Below, piece by piece: positions 18,851 to 28,381 of a stretch of DNA of 64,000 nt. Below the pieces are notes generated by a model, which ran no database searches, was not told where the DNA came from, and saw nothing but the letters and a program-made list of their open reading frames with translations. Origin of the DNA: Leisingera sp. ANG-Vp (lineage in GTDB: Bacteria > Pseudomonadota > Alphaproteobacteria > Rhodobacterales > Rhodobacteraceae); contig NZ_JWLD01000045.1 in the NCBI RefSeq assembly GCF_000813725.1, positions 1 to 64,000 on the forward strand. The letters are read 5' to 3'. The stretch's first letter is position 1, and every line of letters starts with the position of its first letter. Position numbers and translations under genes: made by a program.

Positions 18851-21238
18851 ATGGCGCAGATCATCATCATTGGCGGCGGTGCTATCGGGCTGGGGCTGGC
18901 CTATCACCTGGCCGGGCGGGCTGAAGTTACGCTCTTGGAGCGCAACCAGCTGACCAGCGGCACCAGCTGGCACGCCGCTGGCATCGTTGGGCCGCTGCGC
19001 GCGACGCCGAATATGACCGAACTGGCGATGTATGCAGGCGAACTGTTTCCAAAGCTGGAAGACGAAACGGGCCTATCGACAGGTTACCGCCAGACCGGCG
19101 GCTATTGGATTGCCCGGGAAGAGGCGCGGATGGATGAGCTGCACCGGATCGCAGCTCTGGGTCGGCATTTCGGACTGACACCGTCTATCGTCGCGGCAGA
19201 CGGGATTGATGTGCCGGGGCTGGATCTGCACGGGGTCGTGGGTGCCCTGCGGGTCGAGGAAGACGCCAATGTGAATCCGGTCGACCTCTGCATGGCCTAT
19301 GCTAAGGCCGCCCGCGCCAAGGGGGCGGTGATCCGCGAAGGCGTGCAGGTTGAGGCGCTGCTGGTCGAAAACGGCAGCTGTAAGGGGGTGCGGATGGCGG
19401 ATGGCACGGAAATGCTGGCCGATCAGGTGGCGCTTTGTGCCGGGGCCTGGTCGAAACGCCTGGCTGATGCCGCCGGAGTCGCACTGCCTTTGCAGGCGGT
19501 TGAGCATATGTATGTGGTGACCGAGGTGATGCAGGGCCTGCCCAATCCCTATCCGGTGCTGCGCGACCTGGACCGCGGCATCTATGTGAAGGGCGATGCG
19601 GGCAAGCTGGTCTTTGGCGGGTTTGAACCGCAGGCCAAGGTCTGGGATGCCTACGGCCCCGAGGGCGACCGCCCGTTCCTGGAAATGCCTGAGGACTGGG
19701 ACCAGTTCATGCCCTTCATGGAAGCCGCACTGGCGTTGGTCCCCGGGCTGGAAAGCGCAGGCATTCAGCACTTCATGAACGGGCCTGAGAGCTTCACCAA
19801 CGACACCCGACCGCTGATCGGCCAGACGCCGGAGATGGACGGGCTCTATGTGGCGGCCGGGATGAACTCGGTGGGCGTTATGTCTTCGGCCGGCGTGGGC
19901 CGGGTGCTGGCCGATTGGATGCTGGCAGGCGAGCCGCCGATGGATCTGTGGGAAGTGGACATTGCCCGCGTTGACCCTTTGGCCGCCGGGCAGGCGCATA
20001 TCGAGACCCGGATGGAAGAGGCCGTCAGCGATGCATTTGCCTTGCATTGGCCTTTCAAGCAGCCGAAGGCGGGCAGGGGCCTGCGCAAGTCCGCTCTGCA
20101 TGACCGCTGGGCAGCGGCGGGGGCGCATTTCGGCCTGACCGCGGGCTGGGAGCGCGGTTTATGGTACGCGCAGGATGGCAGCGAGCGCAGCCTGCCCTAT
20201 TCAGTGGGTGATCAGCCCTGGTACCCGATTGCCTGCCGTGAAGCAGTGGTGATGGGCGAGGGCGCGGTGATGCTGGACCTCTCCCCATTCGGCAAGTTCG
20301 ATGTGCAGGGGCCCGAGGCTGTGGCGCTGATGCAGTATCTCGCTGCGGGCGACGTGGACGTGGAGCCGGGCCGTGCGGTCTATACGCCGATGCTGAACGC
20401 CAAGGGCGGGATTGAGGCGGATGTGACCATCACCCGCTTGGCAGAGGATCATTTCCGTATCACCTCCGGTGCGGCCACCAGGCGGAAAGACCTTGCCTGG
20501 CTGCGCCGCCGGGCCTTGGGATACGAGGTGACGGTACGCGATGCGACCGAAGAAGAATGTGTGATCGGCGTCATGGGCGCCGGCGTGCGGGCGGTGCTGG
20601 AGGGCTTGAGCTCTGATGATTGGTGGGCCTTTCCCTTCTCCACCGCCCGCGTCGTGACCGTAGCGGGACAGCAAGTGCGGGCCACACGTGTGAGCTTCGT
20701 TGGAGAGCTCGGCTGGGAGCTGTCGGTGCCGGAGGCCTCCGCAGCCACCGTGTTTGACGCGCTCAAAACAGCTGGAGTGCAGCCGATGGGTCATTTCGCG
20801 CTGGAGGCCTGCCGGATCGAAAAAGGGTTCCGCGCTTGGGGCCATGACCTGGGGCCGGAGATCACGCCGCTGGAGGCGGGGCTAGGTTTTACCGTGGCTT
20901 GGGGAACAGACTTTATGGGCAAGGACGCTTTGGTCCGGCAGAAAGCCGATGGCCTCAGCCGCCGGATGCTCCTGTTCAATCTGCCCGGCCACCCTCTGGT
21001 GCTGCATGATGAGCCGGTGCTGGAAGAGGGCCGGGTGGTGGGCTTCACCACCTCTGGCGGGCGCGGCGCGCGCACTGGCCTCACCCTGGCGCTGGCGCTG
21101 GTGGAGGTGCAGCCGGGTGAGACCCTGACCGAGACCTGCGCCCGGGCATTTGAAATCGAAATCGCAGGGCAGCGCTATGGCGCGGAGGCGCTGCGGCGCC
21201 CGCCCTTTGACCCCTCTGGCGAACGGATGAAAGCATGA
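18851..21238 (+). CDS. FAD-dependent oxidoreductase / aminomethyltransferase fusion (dimethylglycine/sarcosine dehydrogenase type)
   Basis: This 795-residue protein has an N-terminal DAO-type FAD domain (GGGAIGLG at 8-15), a central FAO_M linker and a C-terminal GcvT-like tetrahydrofolate domain from about residue 430, with GELGWELSVPE near 618. His41 in SWHAAG matches the histidine that covalently binds FAD in dimethylglycine dehydrogenase. Such enzymes oxidise an N-methyl amine and pass the formaldehyde to tetrahydrofolate as methylene-THF. GAAAGGG precedes the start. The gene overlaps the next by ATGA. It could act on dimethylglycine, sarcosine or another N-methyl amino acid. Confidence 0.9.
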   Translation: MAQIIIIGGGAIGLGLAYHLAGRAEVTLLERNQLTSGTSWHAAGIVGPLRATPNMTELAMYAGELFPKLEDETGLSTGYRQTGGYWIAREEARMDELHRIAALGRHFGLTPSIVAADGIDVPGLDLHGVVGALRVEEDANVNPVDLCMAYAKAARAKGAVIREGVQVEALLVENGSCKGVRMADGTEMLADQVALCAGAWSKRLADAAGVALPLQAVEHMYVVTEVMQGLPNPYPVLRDLDRGIYVKGDAGKLVFGGFEPQAKVWDAYGPEGDRPFLEMPEDWDQFMPFMEAALALVPGLESAGIQHFMNGPESFTNDTRPLIGQTPEMDGLYVAAGMNSVGVMSSAGVGRVLADWMLAGEPPMDLWEVDIARVDPLAAGQAHIETRMEEAVSDAFALHWPFKQPKAGRGLRKSALHDRWAAAGAHFGLTAGWERGLWYAQDGSERSLPYSVGDQPWYPIACREAVVMGEGAVMLDLSPFGKFDVQGPEAVALMQYLAAGDVDVEPGRAVYTPMLNAKGGIEADVTITRLAEDHFRITSGAATRRKDLAWLRRRALGYEVTVRDATEEECVIGVMGAGVRAVLEGLSSDDWWAFPFSTARVVTVAGQQVRATRVSFVGELGWELSVPEASAATVFDALKTAGVQPMGHFALEACRIEKGFRAWGHDLGPEITPLEAGLGFTVAWGTDFMGKDALVRQKADGLSRRMLLFNLPGHPLVLHDEPVLEEGRVVGFTTSGGRGARTGLTLALALVEVQPGETLTETCARAFEIEIAGQRYGAEALRRPPFDPSGERMKA

Positions 21239-23649
21239 CCACAACAGACGCAAATGTCCTGATCATCGGCGGCGGCGCCATGGGGGTGTCGCTGATGTAT
21301 CACCTGGCCAAGGCTGGGTGGACAGACGTGGTGCTGACCGAGAAGAACGACCTCACCCATGGCTCCACCTGGCACGCGGCCGGACTGTGCACCCATTTCG
21401 CGCATAACCCCACCATTCTGGAGCTGCGGGCAACTTCCGTAAGACTCTACCGCGATATCCTGCCGGAAGAGACCGGCGATACCTGCGGCTTCCACCGCTC
21501 GGGCGCGATGCGGATCACCTCGAACCCGGACCGGATGGATGAATTTGCCCATGTGGCGGGGCTCAGCCGCTTTACCGGCTATGACCTGCAGATGCTGACG
21601 CCGGATGACGTTGAGCGCCTGCACCCGCTGGCCCGCACTGAAGGCATCCTTGGAGGCATTTATGAGCCGGACGACGGCCACGTGGACCCCTCGCTGGCGA
21701 CCAACGCAATGGCCAAGGCGGCGCGGGCCAATGGCGCCATCATCCTGCGCTACAACCCGGTGTCCTCGATCCGGCGCGAAGACGGCGTTTGGGTGGTGGA
21801 GACAGAGAAAACCACCATCCGTGCGCGTCACCTTGTCAATGCGGCCGGTACCTGGGGCTGGGAAGTGGGGCATATGATGGGGCTCAACATCCCCTCGGTG
21901 CCGGTGCTGCACCAGTATCTGGTGACCGACACGGTGCCTGCGGTGGCGGACCGCATCGCCAAGGGCCTGCCCGAGCTGCCGATGATCCGGGACCCGGAGG
22001 AAAGCTGGTATGTGCGCCAGGAGCGTGACGGGCTGATCCTGGGGCCATACGAGAAAGACGCCCAGCCCTGGTCAATCGACGGCTGCCCGCCGGATTTTGG
22101 CGCCGACTTGATGCCGCCGGATCTGGACCGGGTGGAACATATCATCATGGCGGCCATGGAACGGATCCCGGCGCTGGAGACCGGCGGGGTGAAATCGGTG
22201 GTCAACGGCCCGATCACCTTTACCCCTGACGCCAACCCTCTGATCGGCCCGGCGCATGGGCTGGAGAACGCCTGGCTGCTGACCGGCTCCTCGATGGGGG
22301 TGATGGAGGGCGGCGGCGCGGGCTGGTTCCTGGCCCATTGGATGACCCACGGCGCGCCGCCAATGGATGCGCTGGCAGTGGACAGCCGCCGGTTCGGGTC
22401 GTGGGCCGACCGGGACTACCGGGTTGAGAAAGCCATCGAATGCTTCGGCCTGCAGTTCGGCGTGCATTACCCGCATGAGGAACGCCCGGCGGCCCGCGGC
22501 AAACGGCTGTCGCCAATCCATGACCTGATGGTCGAGCGCGGCGCGGTGATGGGCGCAGCTTATGGCTGGGAGCGGCCGAACTGGTTCTCGAAGAAACCCG
22601 GCGACAAGGCTGTGCCCAGCTTCCGGCGCTCCAACTGGTTCGAACCGGTGGCGCAGGAATGCCGGACGGTGACCGGGGCGGTGGGCCTGGCGGATATGTC
22701 GGTGTTCTCGAAATTCGACGTCACCGGCCCGGATGCGCGCGCCTTTGTCGACTCGATCGGTGCCAACCGGGCGCCCAAGGTAGGGCGCATCGGCCTGACC
22801 CACGCTTTGACCCCGGCCGGCGGGACGCAATCCGAGTTCACGGTCTCGGTTCTGGACGAAGATCATTTCTACCTGACCTGCGCTGCGGCGGCCGAGGAAA
22901 TGGACGAGGATCTGCTGCGGACGCGATCCAAAGGGTTTGATGTGACGATCAGCCGGGTGAGCGAAGATTTCGGCGTGCTGGGGCTGATGGGGCCGAAGTC
23001 GCGCGAAGTGCTGGCTGGGCTGACAGATGCAGACCTAAGCGAAGGTTTCCCTTGGCTCTCGGTGCGCGAGATCACCGTGGCGGGGATTCCGGTACGTGCG
23101 CTGCGGGTCTCCTATGTAGGTGAATTGGGCTGGGAGCTGCATGCGGATGCCGTCCGGATGCCGGAACTGTTCCTGGCGCTGGAGGCGGCGGGTAAGCCGC
23201 ACGGGCTGGGCTTCTTCGGCGCCTTCGCGATGAATGCGATGCGGCTGGAGAAGGGCTATCGCGCCTGGGGCGCCGATTTCACCACCGAACGCACCCCGGC
23301 CGAGACCGGCGCTGGTTTCATGATCAAGATGGACCATGAATTCACCGGCAAAGACGCATTGGCGCAGCGGATGCAGGCAGATGGCCGCTGGGAGATGGTG
23401 CTGCTGGAGATCGAAGCCCGTGACGTTGACCCCTTCTATGCTCATGGCGTGCTCCAGCAAGAGCGGGTGGTCGGCATGGTAACCTCTGCTGCACATGGCC
23501 ACCGCACCGGGAAAACACTGGCTTTGGCATATCTTCGCGACCGGGCTGCGCGCGATGGGTTGTGCGTTGACCTGCTTGGAAAGCGGCTGCCTGCGCGGGT
23601 GCTGACGCAGCCGCCCTTTGATCCCGGAAATGCGCGCCTGAAAGGATAG
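21235..23649 (+). CDS. Second FAD-dependent oxidoreductase / aminomethyltransferase fusion
   Basis: This 804-residue protein has the same three-part design as the gene before it: FAD domain (GGGAMGVS at 12-19), the likely flavin-linked His47 in TWHAAG, a central linker, and a GcvT domain with GELGWELHADA near 630. The two proteins are clearly paralogous but well diverged, so they probably take different substrates or successive demethylation steps. Translation is coupled through an ATGA overlap. No clear T-run terminator follows. Confidence 0.9.
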   Translation: MTTTDANVLIIGGGAMGVSLMYHLAKAGWTDVVLTEKNDLTHGSTWHAAGLCTHFAHNPTILELRATSVRLYRDILPEETGDTCGFHRSGAMRITSNPDRMDEFAHVAGLSRFTGYDLQMLTPDDVERLHPLARTEGILGGIYEPDDGHVDPSLATNAMAKAARANGAIILRYNPVSSIRREDGVWVVETEKTTIRARHLVNAAGTWGWEVGHMMGLNIPSVPVLHQYLVTDTVPAVADRIAKGLPELPMIRDPEESWYVRQERDGLILGPYEKDAQPWSIDGCPPDFGADLMPPDLDRVEHIIMAAMERIPALETGGVKSVVNGPITFTPDANPLIGPAHGLENAWLLTGSSMGVMEGGGAGWFLAHWMTHGAPPMDALAVDSRRFGSWADRDYRVEKAIECFGLQFGVHYPHEERPAARGKRLSPIHDLMVERGAVMGAAYGWERPNWFSKKPGDKAVPSFRRSNWFEPVAQECRTVTGAVGLADMSVFSKFDVTGPDARAFVDSIGANRAPKVGRIGLTHALTPAGGTQSEFTVSVLDEDHFYLTCAAAAEEMDEDLLRTRSKGFDVTISRVSEDFGVLGLMGPKSREVLAGLTDADLSEGFPWLSVREITVAGIPVRALRVSYVGELGWELHADAVRMPELFLALEAAGKPHGLGFFGAFAMNAMRLEKGYRAWGADFTTERTPAETGAGFMIKMDHEFTGKDALAQRMQADGRWEMVLLEIEARDVDPFYAHGVLQQERVVGMVTSAAHGHRTGKTLALAYLRDRAARDGLCVDLLGKRLPARVLTQPPFDPGNARLKG

Positions 23650-23751
23650 GCGCAAGCGCGGCCATCGCCGGAAATCTTTTGAATACAAACTTGTAGCGCG
23701 GCAAGTGGCCTGTGCCGCCAGCCGCGCTATCTGTAGGCGCAGCTATTGGTT

Positions 23752-23788
23752 GTTTCCGCCTGGCTGCATAACCGGGTTGAGCGGAAAC
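23752..23788. repeat. Inverted repeat before the NAD(P)-binding protein gene
   Basis: GTTTCCGC at 23752-23759 and GCGGAAAC at 23781-23788 are perfect 8-bp arms separated by 21 bp. The gap 23650-23855 otherwise shows no gene. It may be a regulator site or an RNA stem in the leader; the sequence does not decide. Confidence 0.4.
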
Positions 23789-23855
23789 GGCTATGAGCGT
23801 GCGCGGATTATGCAGGATCCACGGCTGCAACAGGACCTGGCAAGGAAGATTTCCG

Positions 23856-24758
23856 ATGACGACCAGTGCCCGGAATGTGATTGTGCTTGGCGGCACGGGT
23901 TTCCTTGGCCGGAGGGTCGTGCGCCGGCTGGTCAGGCATGGCTGCCAGGTGAGTGCCGGAACGCGGTCCCCCGGAGCTGCAGCCGCCTGCAGACTGAAAT
24001 GGGGCGGCGAAGTGCGGATTGTCCGGACGGATCTGGGCGACAGTACCGCACTGAAAGCCGCCCTTGCCAGCTCAGGAACAGTGATTAACTGCATTGGATT
24101 TTATGCCGAAACCGGCGGTGAGACTTTCCAGGACATTCATGTCGATGCTGCCCGGCGGATTGCGCGGCTGGTGAAGGAACATGGCGGCCAGCGTCTGATT
24201 CACGTCTCCGGAATAGGGGCAAACCTGCGTTCAGGGTCGGCCTATGTGCGTGCCCGGGCAGAAGGCGAAGCCGCAGTGCGCAGCATATTCCCCGGTGCAT
24301 TCATTTTGCGGCCAAGTGTTATGTTCAGCCGCAGCGGTGCCTTTTTCAGGGACTTGCAGGGCATTGTTGACCGGCTTCCGGTTATTCCGATGTTCGGGCG
24401 CGGGAATACCAAACTGCAGCCGGTTTGGGTAGGCGATACCGCCGAAGCAGCCTGCCGTATCGTGGATGGTGCTCGAGCCCGAAGGCGGGTGTTTGAGCTT
24501 GGCGGTCCCGACATCTTCCGCTACCGGGAAATCCTGGAGCGGCTGGCCGTCCGCTCTGGGCGCCGACGCCTGATGCTGCCGGTTCCCTTCATACTGTGGC
24601 GCTTTGGGGCAGCGCTGCTGTCGCCGCTGCGGCGGCCGCCGGTGACTCAGGCGCAGATCGCCCTGATGCGCCGCGATAACACTGCCGGCGGGAATGCAGC
24701 AGCCTTTTCGGATCTTGGCATGGAGCCGCATTCCGCCATCGCCATGGGGCTGGTCTGA
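23856..24758 (+). CDS. NAD(P)-binding Rossmann protein, NDUFA9/atypical SDR-like
   Basis: This 300-residue protein starts at ATG 23856 with AAGGAAG upstream. It begins with an atypical-SDR dinucleotide-binding motif GGTGFLGRRV and has the HVSGIGA segment and an RPSVMF motif of the NDUFA9/complex-I-assembly-like family. Members bind NAD(P)H and are linked to quinone or complex I assembly, though many have unknown function. It stands alone between the dehydrogenase operon and a convergent molybdenum hydroxylase gene. Confidence 0.75.
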   Translation: MTTSARNVIVLGGTGFLGRRVVRRLVRHGCQVSAGTRSPGAAAACRLKWGGEVRIVRTDLGDSTALKAALASSGTVINCIGFYAETGGETFQDIHVDAARRIARLVKEHGGQRLIHVSGIGANLRSGSAYVRARAEGEAAVRSIFPGAFILRPSVMFSRSGAFFRDLQGIVDRLPVIPMFGRGNTKLQPVWVGDTAEAACRIVDGARARRRVFELGGPDIFRYREILERLAVRSGRRRLMLPVPFILWRFGAALLSPLRRPPVTQAQIALMRRDNTAGGNAAAFSDLGMEPHSAIAMGLV

Positions 24759-24794
24759 CAGGATTTTGCCTTGCGGCAATGCCTGCAGTGAATG

Positions 24795-24822
24795 CCCGCA
24801 CCAGACAAGCCCGGTGCGGGCG
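24795..24822. terminator. Hairpin between convergent genes
   Basis: GCCCGCACC and GGTGCGGGC form perfect 9-bp arms around a 10-nt loop, between the NDUFA9-like gene and the tail of the molybdenum hydroxylase gene. There is no T-run, so function as a terminator is likely but not certain. Confidence 0.6.
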
Positions 24823-24827
24823 GGCAG

Positions 24828-27005
24828 TCAGGCGAAGCTGACACCGCTGTTGATCATCGGCAGTTCCGTCACCCGCGGGCCGGAGACCGCAATGGCATTG
24901 GCCAGCGCCGGAGCCGAGGGCGGCGTGCCGGGCTCACCAACGCCCGAGGGCGCCTCGGCGGAGGGCACGATATGCACCTCGATGGCGTTGATATCGCCGA
25001 TCCGCAGCGGCTCGTAATCCGGGAAGTTGAATTGGTCGACAACGCCTTCGGTCAGGGTGATTTCATTCCGCATCACATGGCCGATGCCATAGCCGATGCC
25101 GCCTTCCATCTGCGCCTTGACCACATCCGGGTTGACCGCAAGGCCGCAGTCCACCGCGCAGGTGACCTTCTCGACCTGCACCCCGTCTTCGGCGTTGCCT
25201 GAGATTTCAACCACCTCGGCGACATAGCTGCCAAAGCTCTTGTGGACGGCAATGCCCTGGCTGCGGCCTTCAGGCGCGTTGCCCCAGCTGCCCTTTTCGG
25301 CAGCCAGTTTCAGCACGCCTGCCAGACGCTGCTGGTCCTTGCCGCCGCCTTCCAGCAGAGCCAGGCGGAACTCAACCGGGTCGCGTCCTGCAGCGCGGGC
25401 AGCCTCATCCATCATGGTCTCCATCACATAGGCCGTGTGGGTGTGCCCGACCGAGCGCCACCACAGAACAGTGGTGGCCTTGGCCACATCGGTGAGGCCG
25501 ACGAACTGGCCTGGAATCCGGTAGGGTGAATCCGCTGTGCCCTCGACCGAGCTGTGATCGACGCCGTTATGCACGATCATTGGCTCAAAGGCGGTGCCTT
25601 TCATGATCGACTGCGCCGCGACGCGATGGTCCCAGCCGGTGATATTGCCATCGGCGTCCAGGCCCACGCGCACCTTATGCGCCACTGCCGGGCGGTAATA
25701 GCCGCCGGTGATGTCATCTTCGCGCGACCAGACCAGCTTGACGGGGCGGGTGCGGTCGGTGAGGGCAAAGGCCAGCGCTGCCTCGACCTGATAATCGGCC
25801 GTGGGCGTTGCGCGGCGGCCAAAGGAGCCGCCTGCAAACATCGTGTTGATGCGGATCTTCTCCATCGGCAGCTGGAAGATCTCGGCCATTGCGAAATGCG
25901 GACCCGTCGGGATCTGGGCGCCATCATGCAGGGTGACACCGCCGTCCTCGTCGGCCTCGATGGTGCAGGTAAGCGGTTCCATCGGCGCATGCGCCAAAAG
26001 CGGGAAGTAGAAGGTCTGCTCGACCACCTTGTCCGCGCCGTCGATCAGGGCTGCGGTGGCGGTTTGGTCGGCGCCGTTGACGTTATACTCAGGCGCGCTG
26101 TTCACTGCGGCCAGCAGTTCATCGCGGACCTGGTCCGAACTGCGGGTCTCGGCACCCGAGAAATCCCAGTCCACGGCAATCGCCTCGCGCGCCTGGAAGG
26201 CCGCCCAAGTGTTTTCGGCATAGACCGCAACGCCCGCCTTGTTGGGCAGAACCGCGGCACGGATGTAGCCTTTGACCTCCTTGGCATCCGCATCGTCAAA
26301 CCCGGCAGCCAGGCCGCCCATACGCGGGCTGCGGATAATCACCGCAACCATCTGGTTCGGCAGATGCAGGTCCATGGCGTATTTCGCAGTGCCGTTGGTT
26401 TTGGGCGGGGAATCCTTGCGTTTGACTGAGGCGTTGCCGATCAGTCGGAACTCGCTGGGGTCCTTCAGCCGCGGCTCAGCCGGGGCCTCCATCTGCGCAG
26501 CTGCGCCCACGAAATCCGCAATCGGCGCCGCGTGGCCTGCGCCCTTGATGATGCCGTCTTCGATGGTCAGCGCGCTGGTGTCCGCCCCCCAGGCTTCGGC
26601 AGCGGCTTTGATCAGCATCTCGCGGGCGGCGGCGCCGGCCTGACGGTACTGCATGAAAGAGTTGGCCATCGCGGTAGAGCCGCCGGTGCCCTGGAACTGG
26701 CCAAACGCCAGGTTGGCATAGCGCGAGGGGTCGGAGGGGGCGAATTCGTACTGGATGTCCTCCATAGACACACCCAGTTCTTCGGCGATCAAGGTGCTGA
26801 GGCCGGTGGCCGGGCCCTGGCCCTTTTCAAAGTGCTTGACGATGGCGGTGACGGTGCCGTCCGCGTCGATTTTCACAAAGGGGTTCAGCTGTGCAGGCGC
26901 AGAGCCCGCGGCCAACGCTCCATCCGGACGGGCGCCAACGTAAAGAACGGCAGCAGCGGCGGCGGCGGTTTTCAGGAAACCGCGGCGGGAGGTGTTCAGG
27001 GTCAT
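24828..27005 (-). CDS. Molybdenum hydroxylase large subunit (isoquinoline 1-oxidoreductase beta-like, IorB type)
   Basis: This 725-residue protein starts with a twin-arginine signal (SRRGFLKTAAAAAAVLYVG), then shows the split xanthine-dehydrogenase-type molybdopterin-binding domains of IorB/aldehyde oxidoreductases: GGSFGRRATP near 395 and the late GVGEPGTPPSAPALANA loop with the catalytic glutamate region. It would work in the periplasm as a Mo-cytosine-dinucleotide hydroxylase of aldehydes or N-heterocycles. It forms an operon with the 2Fe-2S subunit just upstream, one base apart. No cytochrome c subunit is adjacent. The substrate is unknown. Confidence 0.88.
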   Translation of the reverse strand: MTLNTSRRGFLKTAAAAAAVLYVGARPDGALAAGSAPAQLNPFVKIDADGTVTAIVKHFEKGQGPATGLSTLIAEELGVSMEDIQYEFAPSDPSRYANLAFGQFQGTGGSTAMANSFMQYRQAGAAAREMLIKAAAEAWGADTSALTIEDGIIKGAGHAAPIADFVGAAAQMEAPAEPRLKDPSEFRLIGNASVKRKDSPPKTNGTAKYAMDLHLPNQMVAVIIRSPRMGGLAAGFDDADAKEVKGYIRAAVLPNKAGVAVYAENTWAAFQAREAIAVDWDFSGAETRSSDQVRDELLAAVNSAPEYNVNGADQTATAALIDGADKVVEQTFYFPLLAHAPMEPLTCTIEADEDGGVTLHDGAQIPTGPHFAMAEIFQLPMEKIRINTMFAGGSFGRRATPTADYQVEAALAFALTDRTRPVKLVWSREDDITGGYYRPAVAHKVRVGLDADGNITGWDHRVAAQSIMKGTAFEPMIVHNGVDHSSVEGTADSPYRIPGQFVGLTDVAKATTVLWWRSVGHTHTAYVMETMMDEAARAAGRDPVEFRLALLEGGGKDQQRLAGVLKLAAEKGSWGNAPEGRSQGIAVHKSFGSYVAEVVEISGNAEDGVQVEKVTCAVDCGLAVNPDVVKAQMEGGIGYGIGHVMRNEITLTEGVVDQFNFPDYEPLRIGDINAIEVHIVPSAEAPSGVGEPGTPPSAPALANAIAVSGPRVTELPMINSGVSFA

Positions 27006-27006
27006 T

Positions 27007-27468
27007 TCAGGCCTCCATCATGTCGGATGCGCGCTGGATCGCGGCGCGGATGCGCTGGTAGGTGGCGCAGCGGCAGGCATTGCCGTTCATGTAATCGTCG
27101 ATTTCCTCAACGGTGGGCTTGGGGTTCCCGGTCAGCAGCCCCACCGCGGACATGATCTGCCCCGATTGGCAGTAGCCGCATTGCACCACGTCCAGCTCGA
27201 CCCAGGCCGCCTGCACTGCCTGCGCGGCCTTGGAGTTCAGGCCTTCGATGGTGGTGATCTCGGCACCTTCCGCGTCTTCGACATAGGTCTGGCAGGAGCG
27301 CACGGGCTCGCCGTCCAGATGCACGGTGCAGGCGCCGCAGGATGCAACGCCGCAGCCGAACTTGGTGCCGGTGAGCTTCAGTTCATCCCGGATCACCCAC
27401 AACAGCGGGGTTCCGGGTTCGGCGTCGACTTCGTGCGTCTGGCCGTTGAGTTTCAAAGATATTGCCAT
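27007..27468 (-). CDS. 2Fe-2S subunit of the molybdenum hydroxylase (IorA type)
   Basis: This 153-residue protein has the two cluster motifs of the xanthine oxidase family: a plant-ferredoxin-type set (CGVASCGACTVH, then C in VRSC) and the C-terminal set (CGYCQSGQIM and ACRCATYQRIRAAI). It transfers electrons from the molybdenum centre. It lacks its own signal and would be exported with the TAT-bearing large subunit. It lies in a four-gene operon with two SDR genes upstream. Confidence 0.92.
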   Translation of the reverse strand: MAISLKLNGQTHEVDAEPGTPLLWVIRDELKLTGTKFGCGVASCGACTVHLDGEPVRSCQTYVEDAEGAEITTIEGLNSKAAQAVQAAWVELDVVQCGYCQSGQIMSAVGLLTGNPKPTVEEIDDYMNGNACRCATYQRIRAAIQRASDMMEA

Positions 27469-27503
27469 GGCTGTGGGGCCTCCCCTTGGCTGGATAGTCG
27501 TGT

Positions 27504-28343
27504 TCAGGATTGTTCGAATTTGGCAAAGGCATCGGCGTAATCGGGATGCCAGCGCGACAGGGCCGGACGGTTCTCCAGGATATCGCCCAGAGCCCAGGTG
27601 ACCCGGCGCTTGTCGCGTTCTTGCGTGACGTCGTTGTCCGGGCAGAGAATGTAGAAATCACCCGCCTCCATCCGGTTCAGAAGGTGGTCCACGGTTTGTT
27701 CCGGAGTCCAAGCTGCGGCGGGTTTTTCGGGCATGAAGCGTGCAATTATGCCTGTGTAGGTGAATCCGGGCACAAACAGATGCGCAGAGATCGGCGCCTC
27801 TGCCTGGCGCAGGTCATGGGCCAGCATTTCGCTCAGCACCTTCACCCCAGCCTTGGAGACATTGTAACCGGGGTTGCCGGGTGGGGTGGTGATGCCCTGT
27901 TTGGAACCGGTGTTGATGACCGTGGCGGGGCGCGCGGCGGCGATCATCCGAGGCAGGAATGCCTGCACACCGTTCAGCACGCCGAACAGATTCACCTCGA
28001 TCATCGCGCGCCAGGCGTCCGGGTCTTCCCAGCTGCCCGTGGGGCGGGCAATGCCTGCGTTGTTCATCAGCACTGCCACTTCGCCAGCATCAAAGGCCGC
28101 ATCCGCCAGTGCCTGAACCGAAGCCGCATCGCTGACGTCCGCGGGTACTGCCAGAACCGGCGTGCCGGGTGGGGCGATGCCGCGCAGTTTCTCTGCTGCT
28201 TGATCCAGCGCTTCACCCGGAAGGTCAGCGAGGACAACGCCCAAACCGCCTTGCGCGAACCGCTGGGCGGCGGCAAAGCCAACGCCGCTGGCACCGCCGG
28301 TCACAACCGCCAGCCCGCCTGCTGCAAGTGCTTGTCCATACAT
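27504..28343 (-). CDS. Short-chain dehydrogenase/reductase
   Basis: This 279-residue SDR has the TGGASGVGFA cofactor motif, NNAG, and the YNVSK catalytic Tyr/Lys with an upstream serine. GGGAGGG precedes the ATG. It follows another SDR gene by 38 bp and precedes the molybdenum hydroxylase genes, so it probably acts in the same alcohol/aldehyde pathway. Substrate not known. Confidence 0.9.
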   Translation of the reverse strand: MYGQALAAGGLAVVTGGASGVGFAAAQRFAQGGLGVVLADLPGEALDQAAEKLRGIAPPGTPVLAVPADVSDAASVQALADAAFDAGEVAVLMNNAGIARPTGSWEDPDAWRAMIEVNLFGVLNGVQAFLPRMIAAARPATVINTGSKQGITTPPGNPGYNVSKAGVKVLSEMLAHDLRQAEAPISAHLFVPGFTYTGIIARFMPEKPAAAWTPEQTVDHLLNRMEAGDFYILCPDNDVTQERDKRRVTWALGDILENRPALSRWHPDYADAFAKFEQS

Positions 28344-28381
28344 GATCTTCCCTCCCTGTCTTGACGTTTGGACGGGTCTGA

